In this document: piece after piece, positions 53,801 through 61,281 of the stretch
Position numbering within the stretch: position 1 is the stretch's first letter
Layout of the letters: each line of letters starts with the position of its first letter
DNA from: Agapetus fuscipes
Taxonomy: Eukaryota > Arthropoda > Insecta > Trichoptera > Glossosomatidae
Assembly (NCBI GenBank): GCA_951799405.1
Contig: OX637343.1
Location: 14,672,524-14,736,523, forward strand
Direction: 5' to 3'
DNA: 64,000 nucleotides
Notes under the pieces: generated by a model
Seen by the model: the letters and a program-made list of their open reading frames with translations, nothing else
Database searches by the model: none
Told to the model about the DNA's origin: nothing
Program-made: the position numbers and the translations under genes

Positions 53801-56800
53801 AATGATAACAATAACAAATAAATGTATCATTCTATTTTATCTAGATTTTGATAAAGCAATGAATGGAGATGACGCAAGTGAGAACAGAAATTTAGATGTG
53901 ATTATGCAATATAAATATTTAAATAAAAAAAAAACATAGTCAAGTAAAAATGAAGATAATGCTAAATTAATGAATGCCTAACAAAATAATACAGTTAGAA
54001 TAATTTAATGTGTTGACACCTAGAGTGGTTTGTTCAACTTTTGACACATTTTTCACAGATAAGATAAAAAAAAATACAACTTAAACACATGGCTTTAAAT
54101 ATATGTATATTTAGTAAAATGGAAAGCATTTCATGTAATATGATAATGTGTAAGGTTTATGCTCATTTGAGGTTTGGTTTATTTTGAAAGTACACATCCA
54201 ACATATCAATACCTTAAAAGTCTATAATCTAAGTTGCAAGGATATATTCATTTAAAGTTCTCAAATGCATGCCCACAAACAAACACATGTAGTTCGAGCT
54301 TACAAATGCTGAATGTGTACTTGCAAATAAAATCCAAACCTCAAATGAACATAAGCCCTACAACTTTTGCCGACCTTCCCTGACACAGGGGTGACATTGG
54401 CAAAGTGAACCATTTTTTACAGTATGGGTGGTCAGCAGGGGCGTGCATTCCATACAGGCACATGCGCCTAATAGGTAGGCAATATATGGTAAAAAACGCA
54501 TTTAAGTCTGATATTGAGATTTAAAATTCAAAATTTTAAGTTCGATTTGAGCCATCGTTAGCACTTCAGTAAATTTCAAATATGTTATTTTACAGGAATG
54601 GGAGAAAATACCTATTAATTCTGATATGTATTTGCCTATATCCTATGCACGCACCTGGTGGTCAGCCTCATACCAACCTCTAAGTCAAGGAATAATGGAA
54701 CAATGGTCTATCTATAATCTATAATCTAAGTTGCAAGGATATATTCATTCAAAGCTCTCAGATGTATGCCCACAAACAAACACGTGTAGTTCGCGTTTAC
54801 AAATGCTGATTATAAATGTCTCTCTGTCAATAATTCATTTTCTCACCCAAATTCGCTTGTCCTTCATTAATTCTTCCTCAAACACGTCAGTCAGCTCGCA
54901 GAGTAATAACCCAAAATTTTTTTTTGACAATATCTTTAGTTGCCTTCGCTTTTCGAGACGCGACACACTCATTTTTGCTAGGAACGTGTGGTCACCTCGA
55001 CAAAGTAGGAAAGACTACTGGACTAATGTAAACGGCGCGGATCCAGCGACCATTCCGATCCAGCGCTGGATCGGATGACGCTGGATCCAACTACTGGATC
55101 AATGTAAACCAGCCATGAAGGTAAAACTGAATAAGTGACATATTAAGCTGATATGGGTTTCTCAGATAAATGCATCTTTTCCCGTATTTTCTCGCTCTAA
55201 ATAAATCATCAACTCATCATCATCATCAAGCAAAGCACGTTCTATAAATAATGGTGTGGTTTGTATAAGGATGTTGTTGATGGTGGAATAATAATATTTG
55301 AATGATTTACTTTGTTGAGCGTTATTTTTTGTGTGTATCACACATCAAGAGCCCTCTGTTAGCTTGGTCGTCGCTGTAGAAAGCGCCAATTCTCAAGCAA
55401 GACCCAGTTGCTGTAAGGCTGGATGGACTTTTAGTGACCGGTCATTGGTGAAGGTTTTGAGCCCTCTGCGAGCTTGGTCGTCGCTATAGAAAGCGCCAAT
55501 TCTCAAGCAAGACTCAGTATCTGTAAGGCTGGATGGACCTTTAGTGACCGGTCTTTGGTAAAGGTTTTATGAATTTTTCAACCCAGCGAAGAGCATATTT
55601 GAAATTATAAATGGTACATTTTTTGTGCTCCGCCGGGATTTCGAAGCCACAACCTTCCATTTACAAGTCCGAAGTGTTGCCACTGGACTACGGACCGGTC
55701 GATTGTAACAAAGGGTAAGATTTGATGGCTTGTTGACGTACCTTCCTTCCTTGGTGTGTTGATCCAGGCGGAGTGGGTGTAGTGGCTGTCAGTCGAGGCA
55801 GCGACCACCTCGCAGCCAATCTTCCTGAACTCATCAATGCGGTCGGAGAAGGCGATGATCTCAGTGGGGCAGACAAAGGTACTGAAATAGACAATAATAT
55901 TTATGCTATAATATTTGGACAATATTTAATTCCTTGACTTATAGGTTGGTATGCGGCTGACCACCCATGCTGTAGTTTCAGGGAAGGTCGGCAGGATTTG
56001 CAGGGTGTATGTCCATTTGAGATTTGGTTTTTATGTTGTAGGTTCACATGTCTGCTTGTGAGATTGCATGTAATGTGAATCCCCAATGTTACATATCTTT
56101 GCAACTAAGATTAAATTAGATTAGATTAGACGTTTATGAAATGACTGAGCAATCCACGGTCTCATCGAGTCAGGTCTTTACTTTAACCCCTCTACCTTCG
56201 GTGGGGATCGAACCCTTGCTCTCAGCATGGAATGCAAGCATTCTACCAACTGAGCTATCGAACGGACTTGAAAAAGAAGAACAGCATTAAAATTATTTAT
56301 TTGATTCAAATCAATTCAAAAGATTATGGTTGAATCAAATAAATATTACTTCATTAGATAAAAATTATCATGGTAAAAAAATTGAGGAAAAAAAATTGCT
56401 CTATGAATAATTGTTGGAAGAAAAAAAACAGGATAAATATGTTTGGAATGAATGCATTTATGATTTAAAATTAGAGACTAACCACAAATGTTTTCCTTGG
56501 TTATGTGTTAACATCAAAATATAAATAGCAAATACTTCACAAATAAAAATATCTGTGGTGGCATTTTATTATCTTCCATAAAAACAGTTACCAAGGAAAA
56601 AAGATCACCTATGTACAAGTTATTATCTAACAAAATATATCAAATAACCACAGTTGACAAAATTAGTTGAATAGAACACAGAACATTTTATAACGCAACT
56701 AAGATACAGTGCAACTTTTTACTTTGAGGCGTGTGGAACTCTTTTAGTTTTACAGGTAAATAAAAAGTGGGTAAGCAAACCCTATGCCTGTCGATTGCCA

Positions 56801-59469
56801 GTCTGAAGCATTAGCCGCTACATTACGACAAGTCAACTAAGAAATAACAATACTGAAAAATGACAATGAATTTTCTTCTTTCAGATTTGTTGGCTATCAT
56901 TACCGGACATTACATGGACCGGTCCGTGGTCCAGTGGCAACACTTCGGACTCGTCAATGGAAGGTTGTGGATTCGAATCCCAGCGGAGCACAAAAATATC
57001 CCATTTATATTTCCAAATGTGCTCTTCGCTGGGTTGAAAAATTCATACAACCTTTACCAAAAATCGGTCACTGAAAGGTCCATCCAACCTTACAACAACT
57101 GGGTCTTGCTTGAGAATTGGCGCTTTCTACAGCGACGACCAAGCTCGCAGAGGGCTCTTGAGGTGTGATACACACAAAAACAGCGCTCACCAAATAAATC
57201 ATCCTAATATTATTATTATTAACTATTTTTCACTTCAATCAACGTTTCACCGCTAACAATGCGAGAGCGGCATCCTCAGACTGTCAAGTATAACTATAAT
57301 CTAAGTTGCAAAGTTAAGTGCCCTTGGAGTGACTACATCAGGAAACGGCGCTATGAAGAAATCATCAATTCATCATCATCATCAAGGATATATTAACATT
57401 TAAAATTCATATTAAATGCATGCCTGCAAACATGCCCACAGATATGTGTAAGGTCTATAATCTCTATAATCTATAATCTAAGTTGCAAGGATATATTAAT
57501 TCAAAGCTCTCAGATGTATGCCCACAAACAAACACGTGTAGTTCGCGCTTACAAATGCTGATTGTGTACTTACAAATACAATCCAAACCTCAAATGAACA
57601 TAAGCCAACCTAAGAAGTGAGCCATTTTTAACAATATGGGTGGTCAGCCTCATACCAAACTATAAGTCAAGGGAATAATATATGTATTTTAATTATTATT
57701 AACTAGAAGTCCTGATATTTTGACACATTTTTTGCAACTTTGCTTTTTTTTATTACATTTTTCATATTTTCACCTGCAGACAGTGTAGGCGCGAACTTAC
57801 ATGTCGCACGTTTAATAATAAAGAGCAATAACTCAAAAAACAAGAATGTTGGGAAATCACGTTTGAAGTTCAGACAACGAGTACAACTTGTATGGGATGA
57901 AAAAGGCGGCCGATGTTTTATCTCTGACCACCCATACTGTAAAAAATGGTTCACTTTGCCAATGTCACCCCTGTTTCAGGGAATGTCGGCAAGAGTTGCA
58001 GGGCTTATGTTCATTTGAGGTTTGGATTTTATTTGTAAGTACACAATCAGCATTTGTAAGCGCGAACTACACATGTTTGTTTGTGGGCATACATCTGAGA
58101 GCTTTGAATGAATATATCCTTGCAACTTAGATTATAGATAGATAGATTATAGGTAATATTCGTCCAAATTGAACGGCTGTCGCATTCTATCTATTCTTCT
58201 CGCATTGTTCTTGCGTTTTATTACAAAATTTCGATTTTCCCAATTTTCCAGTTATTGCTGCGATGTGTCTGTTTATGGGCATGCATTTAATGTTTGCAGC
58301 TTAGATTTATATATAGATTATAGCTTAGCTGAGAAAGTATATCTCCCTATATTTTAACAGATGGAAGTATTGCCCAACTGTTTTTTTTATTATTTTTATT
58401 TTACTTGTTCAATGTGATTGTCCACAAAGATGTGCATTGAAGCATGGCTAGTACAAATTGCAAGGTTGTATGAAAAAAACAATATGTTTTTTATTACACT
58501 TGTTCAATGACAGTTTAGCTATAAAATGACACTTGCATTCAATTAAAATAGAAAAAAAAACATACCTAGTTGATGAAAAATAATTAAACATAGAATATTT
58601 ACGCATATTTTTCTTCTGAATATAAAACGTATCTAAGAAGCATAATATGTATTTTTTTAGTATATTCAAGAGGTAAGCAGCTTTGTCTTGCTAGGGGTGG
58701 TCAGAGCCTCTTTATAGTTGCCTCCATTTCCTCCTATCCTAGCGTACCTTTATTGATTCATTCATAACCATAACCTCCTTTAGACATGGACAAAGTGAAC
58801 CATTTTCACAGGTAGTCAGCCTCATACCAACATATAAATTAAGAGATAATGATTCCTATAATATCTGAAAAGTTTAATAGCCTAACTGTGTAGCTATTAT
58901 ATTTGTAAATATGTCAAATGAACTTAATTCCCGTGACCATAATGACCGGTCCGTAGTCCAGTGGCAACACTTCGGACTTGCAAATGGAAGGTTGTGGGTT
59001 TGAATCTCGGCAGAGCACAATAAATATGCCATTCATTTTTTCAAATAGCTCTTTGCTGGGTTGAATATTTCATAAAACCTTTACCAAAGACCGGTCACTA
59101 AAGGTCCATCTAGCCTTACAGCAACTGGGTCTTGCTTGAGTATTGGCGCTTTATAGCGACGACCAAGTTAGTAAAAAAAACCTCAGTGGCACTACACCAA
59201 GTGTCATAGACCCCTAGAGTCTCTGAAATCTAGGGTGTCTCCCGCACAGGATTTCTTAAAAAAATCCAGCTAAAACCAAACAATCATTATGGTCATTGGC
59301 CATCTTGTATTGCTGCAGTTTTACTACAGGATACTTACAAGTCGAGGGGGTAGAAGAAGAGGACCAGGTACTTCCCCTTGTAGTCCTCGAGGGAGACTTC
59401 CTTGAACTGGCCGTCCACCACGGCCATGCACTTGAAGGCGGGTGCCGGCTTCTGGATGCGGAGAGACAT
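50692..59469 (-). CDS. Typical 2-Cys peroxiredoxin (thioredoxin peroxidase), four coding exons
   Basis: Coding exons in order of translation are 59469-59339, 55881-55742, 51911-51743 and 50839-50692. They sum to 588 nt, 195 residues plus TAA, with phases agreeing at every junction and GT..AG at each intron. The peroxidatic cysteine is Cys48 in FVCPTE and the resolving cysteine is Cys169 in [12 protein letters not shown] at 91-94 and the C-terminal YF at 190-191 are the two marks of eukaryotic, overoxidation-prone Prx. There is no signal peptide or mitochondrial presequence, so a cytosolic Prx1/2-type enzyme (Drosophila Jafrac1 class) reducing H2O2 and alkyl hydroperoxides through thioredoxin is expected. 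A further acceptor (TTTCCAG) lies 10 nt before the ATG, so an untranslated first exon should lie upstream. The introns (3,457, 3,830 and 903 bp) are filled with SINEs, Rep-A and MITEs. The nearest canonical minus-strand AATAAA is at 50328-50333, inside an old LINE, so the 3' end is unsettled. Family assignment is very secure; the exact paralogue name is not. Confidence 0.95.
50931..51174. mobile_element. PLE-like palindrome in peroxiredoxin intron 3
   Basis: Arms of about 110 bp nearly identical in reverse complement. Each contains the motif CTGAGGACGTCGGATATG..CCGACGAAACG (minus 50992-51023, plus 51082-51115). The ends TTTAAAGAATG / CATTCTTTAAA are perfect. Confidence 0.85.
51175..51604. other. 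Intron sequence, nothing recognised
   Basis: AT-rich. Confidence 0.3.
51605..51690 (-). mobile_element. SINE-Q head, old
   Basis: TAGCTAAGTTGGTAGAATTC in reverse lies about 50 bp from exon 3. Confidence 0.5.
51743..51911 (-). CDS. Peroxiredoxin coding exon 3
   Basis: Residues 91-147, containing GGLG, the RGLFIID strand and [11 protein letters not shown]. The acceptor is ACGCAG|GTGG and the donor GGAAG|GTGAAA. The donor is weaker than the other two, but the joined frame reads straight into exon 4. Confidence 0.94.
52056..52349. mobile_element. MITE-4 with long G-runs
   Basis: Inverted ends GGGGCTGTCCATATATTACG / CGTAATTTATGGACGGCCCC, inner GGGGG runs (52090, 52246, 52287-52304) both on the plus strand. 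The end type is widespread in arthropod genomes. Confidence 0.78.
52375..52574 (+). repeat. Rep-A, 5'-truncated
   Basis: From GGTTCACTTTGCCAATG; tail short. Confidence 0.82.
52575..53066. other. Intron sequence with an 85-codon frame
   Basis: 52776-53033 is AT-rich with no domain. Confidence 0.2.
53067..53210. mobile_element. MITE-3, half copy
   Basis: CAGGCGCGTGCATAGGGTAT and GAAGTGCTAACGATGGCTCC match the complete element at 54436-54657 in reverse. Cut by the SINE-P that follows. Confidence 0.75.
53217..53512 (-). mobile_element. SINE-P with LINE-delta tail
   Basis: Full reverse unit with (AAT)n end; B-box region deleted (TGGGTTTGTGGGAG). Confidence 0.86.
53645..53755 (+). repeat. Rep-E copy
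   Basis: CATCACCCGGCCGGGTTACT, AGGGAAAAGGCATAC, TTATTGCTTGCCAAG. Confidence 0.7.
53756..54149. other. Intron sequence, nothing recognised
   Basis: AT-rich. Confidence 0.3.
54214..54690 (-). repeat. Rep-A split by MITE-3
   Basis: Parts 54214-54435 and 54658-54690. A small extra Rep-A scrap (+) lies just before at 54150-54200. Confidence 0.85.
54436..54657. mobile_element. MITE-3, complete hAT-type element
   Basis: 222 bp from CAGGGGCGTGCAT to ATGCACGCACCTG, flanked by an exact 8-bp duplication GTGGTCAG (54428-54435, 54658-54665). CAG..CTG termini and an 8-bp duplication are hAT hallmarks. No coding capacity. Confidence 0.9.
54707..54826 (-). repeat. Rep-A, 3' half
   Basis: Reverse; stops at ACAAATGCTGATTA. 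Confidence 0.78.
54827..55116. other. Unassigned with a short palindrome cluster
   Basis: 55039-55108 holds ATCCAGCG / CGCTGGAT in alternating orientation around GATCCAGCGCTGGATC, and flanks ACTAATGTAAACGG / ATCAATGTAAACC as direct repeats. Confidence 0.4.
55117..55200 (+). repeat. Rep-F copy
   Basis: GTAAAACTGAATAAGTGAC continuing ~75 bp aligned to 29222-29150 (reverse). A LINE-delta-like ATC tail follows to 55235. Confidence 0.5.
55290..55700 (-). mobile_element. SINE-P with internal ~100-bp tandem duplication
   Basis: Segments 55345-55457 and 55458-55556 repeat the GAGCCCTCTG..GGTAAAGGTTTT part. The head ends about 40 bp from peroxiredoxin exon 2. Confidence 0.87.
55742..55881 (-). CDS. 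Peroxiredoxin coding exon 2 (peroxidatic cysteine)
   Basis: Runs from TFVCPTE to PRKEG, residues 44-91, and carries the catalytic Cys48 and Thr45 context. The acceptor is TATTTCAG|TACC and the donor GAAG|GTACGT. A reverse-oriented SINE-P begins about 40 bp inside the downstream intron and a Rep-A starts about 50 bp upstream of the acceptor. Confidence 0.94.
55931..56130 (+). repeat. Rep-A, internally deleted, in intron 1
   Basis: About 50 bp upstream of the exon 2 acceptor (in transcript sense). Lacks ~45 bp after CATGCTGTA. Confidence 0.85.
56197..56266 (-). mobile_element. SINE-Q head
   Basis: tRNA-like part only, B-box GGTTCGATCCC. Confidence 0.7.
56267..56691. other. Intron sequence, nothing recognised
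   Basis: AT-rich. Confidence 0.3.
56692..56770 (-). mobile_element. SINE-Q 3' end, old
   Basis: AACGCAACTAAGATAC..TTTTACAGG. Confidence 0.55.
56917..57221 (+). mobile_element. SINE-P, full length with LINE-delta tail
   Basis: Best-kept forward copy: B-box GGATTCGAATCCC, tail ending (ATT)n. Opposite in orientation to the copy on the other side of exon 2. Confidence 0.9.
57242..57279 (-). ncRNA. Hammerhead-like motif without visible arms
   Basis: Reverse strand: CTGAGGATGCCGCT, loop, AGCGGTGAAACG. Single arm remnant next to a SINE-P end. Confidence 0.4.
57293..57455 (-). repeat. Rep-A 3' part split by a LINE-delta tail
   Basis: The insertion 57313-57384 is the LINE-delta terminal hairpin plus (ATC)n only, so a very short insertion of that family. 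Confidence 0.78.
57460..57676 (-). repeat. Rep-A with internal deletion
   Basis: Lacks the CCCTGCAACTTTTGCC..GACATTGG segment (~45 bp). Confidence 0.83.
57922..58150 (+). repeat. Rep-A, young, first ~30 bp missing
   Basis: From CTGACCACCCATACTG to (GATA)n-like tail. Upstream 57680-57921 is not recognised, apart from a Rep-A scrap at 57783. Confidence 0.85.
58262..58322 (+). repeat. Rep-A 3' scrap
   Basis: GATGTGTCTGTTTATGGGC to TATAGATTATAG, internally shortened. Confidence 0.55.
58323..58678. other. Intron sequence, nothing recognised
   Basis: AT-rich. Confidence 0.3.
58679..58745 (-). pseudogene. LINE-beta terminal scrap
   Basis: CTTGCTAGGGGTGGTCAGAG is the reversed family end. Confidence 0.55.
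58790..58850 (-). repeat. Rep-A 5' scrap
   Basis: CAAAGTGAACCATTTTC to TATAAATTAAGAG. Confidence 0.55.
58943..59264 (+). mobile_element. SINE-P with alternative 3' tail
   Basis: After the body, the tail CACTACACCAAGTGTCATAG, CCCTAGAGTCTCTGAAATC, CACAGGATTTCTT and A-run, as at 10646. Ends about 75 bp from the donor of coding exon 1. Confidence 0.87.
59339..59469 (-). CDS. Peroxiredoxin coding exon 1
   Basis: Encodes residues 1-43 plus two bases of codon 44, from the ATG to FFYPLD. The donor reads CTT|GTAAGT. The start is chosen because it begins the conserved Prx N-terminus and is preceded by an in-phase untranslated stretch and a good acceptor at about 59480. A SINE-P copy ends about 75 bp beyond the donor. 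Confidence 0.94.
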
Positions 59470-59597
59470 GGCTGCTGATCTGGAAACACACAAACAATGT
59501 CCATGACCATTTATAGTTTGTGACAATATCCCAGTAAGTTGCAGGATATGGTGGGTAGACAATATCAAGGCTGTCGTGGGAGTCCTAGGATTAGGCG

Positions 59598-59680
59598 GAC
59601 CATGAGGCTCTTGAGGTGTGATACACACAAAAACAGCGCTCACCAAATAAATCATCCTAATATTATTTTATTATTATTAT
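59598..59680 (+). mobile_element. SINE-P/LINE-delta shared tail alone
   Basis: CTCTTGAGGTGTGATACACAC to TAATATTATTTTA; nothing of the body. Confidence 0.75.
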
Positions 59681-59697
59681 GGAGGGAAGCAGCACAA

Positions 59698-59900
59698 GAT
59701 CCGTAGTCTAGTGGTTAACACTTCTAACTCGTAAATGGAAGATTGTGGGTTAGAATCCTAGCAGAGCACAAAAAATAAACCATTTATGTTTTCAAATATG
59801 CTCTTCGCTGGGTGAATAATTCATGTACCTTTACCAAAGACCGGTCACTAAAGGTGATGATGATGATGATGAGTTGATAAAAAAAAAAAAAAAAAAAAAA
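59698..59900 (+). mobile_element. SINE-P, 3'-truncated, with GAT and poly-A tract
   Basis: Head with B-box GGTTAGAATCC, then body, then (GAT)n and 21 A before the next SINE-Q. Confidence 0.8.
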
Positions 59901-59902
59901 AA

Positions 59903-60229
59903 CGCAACTAAGCTACACATATAGTGTAACTTCTTGCCGCGTTATCCCCGAAGGGGTCGCATGTGGCGAGTTGAACCTATTTATTTTTACAGGTAAGGGG
60001 GCCGGCCTTACGCCAACCACTTCAGTTGAAGTGGGGGTTTTCCCAGCTCCCGAGGGGGCTGGTACTCATTTCTTGTGAAGGCTGAGTAAACCTTGCCGGT
60101 AATTTTATTATGGGGTTTGAAATAAACACCGAAATAGGAAATCATTTCTGACACCCTCTTCGGTGGGATTCGAACCCGAGCTCACGGGGTAGAATGCGAG
60201 CACTCTACCAACTGAGCTATCGACCGGAC
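59903..60229 (-). mobile_element. SINE-Q, reference copy
   Basis: Complete reverse unit. A-box TAGCTCAGTTGG, B-box GGTTCGAATCC, body and AACGCAACTAAGC end all intact. Confidence 0.9.
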
Positions 60230-60281
60230 GATGATTTCTTTATAGCGCCGTTTCGTGATGTAGTCACTCCAAGGGCGCTGG
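60230..60281 (-). mobile_element. LINE-delta terminal hairpin
   Basis: ATAGCGCCGTTTCGTG..CTCCAAGGGCGCTG. Adjoins unassigned 60282-60350. Confidence 0.75.
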
Positions 60282-60357
60282 TGCAAACGATGCCAGAAAT
60301 TTGCTTGTCTTCAGTGCATTTCGGAACTTTCCATGGTCCTCTAGCTCTCTCAAATGA

Positions 60358-60490
60358 TCCATACAACCTTACAACATCTGGGTCTTGCTTGAGAATTGGT
60401 GCTTTCTACAGCGACGACCAAGCTCGCAGAGGGCTCTTGAGGTGTGATTCACACAAAAACAGCGCTCACTAAATAAACCATCCTAATATT
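60358..60490 (+). mobile_element. SINE-P 3' half with LINE-delta tail
   Basis: From ACAACCTTACAACATCTGG to CCTAATATTG. Confidence 0.82.
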
Positions 60491-60539
60491 GTTTTATTTA
60501 TTCTCTATAGTGACTGACACGAAAAATAAGTAAAGCTTA

Positions 60540-60779
60540 GAATGATTTCTTTGGGGAGCATTGCTTTTGTGTAAATCAAGAGCCCTCAGCAAGCTCGGTT
60601 GGCGCTATAGAAAGGGTCAATTTTCAAGCTAGACCCAGTTGCTGCAACGCTACATGGATCATTTTGTTTTTAACTAAGGGGAGAGCAAATTTGGTAATAA
60701 AATGGTTTTTATTGTGCTCCGCCTGGAATCGAACCCACCACCTCCCGAACCCGTGTCTATAATGACTACAGACAGGTCC
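60540..60779 (-). mobile_element. Old SINE-P
   Basis: Reverse unit, diverged, with an internal deletion between CATGGATC and TTAACTAAGG. Confidence 0.72.
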
Positions 60780-60942
60780 AATAAAACCAAATTTGAACAG
60801 TTTTTCTAGAAAAGATTTTTCCTAACCCAGCGTTAGTTTTCGTAATATTAAGTAGATCGCGTGTGTCATTGATTTTTCAAAACCTTTTTTTTTGAGTCCA
60901 AGGCCAATGGAATATTCAAGACGAATATAATTCCTTTTTTAT

Positions 60943-61220
60943 AGCCAGATCCAAGATCGAGATAGACCAAGAATTTGTGATACATGGATGTACGTTAGAC
61001 CACAAAAGACATGAATAAAATTCTCAGAAAGGTATTTTAATAATTTTGGGGAAAAAGGTGATGACATTTTACGTGATCTTAAAAAGTTACTCAATATTAC
61101 GAAATTTAAACACAAGTCACGTAAAATTAACATACCTATAAATGTAATTAAAAATATTAATTGTATTTTGAGAGATTTATCTGTACGATTAAATTTTTTT
61201 ATTGACATGTGTGGCCCTTG
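60943..61220 (+). other. Possible exon-like open stretch, function unknown
   Basis: After a strong acceptor-like TTCCTTTTTTATAG (60929-60942), one frame reads DRPRICDTWMYVRPQKT, a stop, then FSERYFNNFGEKGDDILRDL and INVIKNINCILRDLSVR to a stop at 61220. The single internal stop and low GC keep this weak. Confidence 0.2.
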
Positions 61221-61265
61221 AATTAGTAAGATTTGATTTAAAAACGAATATTTCAAGATTGATAT

Positions 61266-61281
61266 AAAAAAAAAAAAAAAA
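61266..61281 (+). repeat. A-run at the 5' end of LINE-alpha copy 2
   Basis: Sixteen A immediately before the LINE sequence begins with GGAAAAGATATTG. Confidence 0.85.

Noticed and set aside
59903..60229. tRNA genes at the many AGCTCAGTTGG..GGTTCGAATCC sites
   Set aside because: Each is the head of a SINE-Q, SINE-P or SINE-S with body attached. Acceptor stems do not pair and the copies share downstream sequence.
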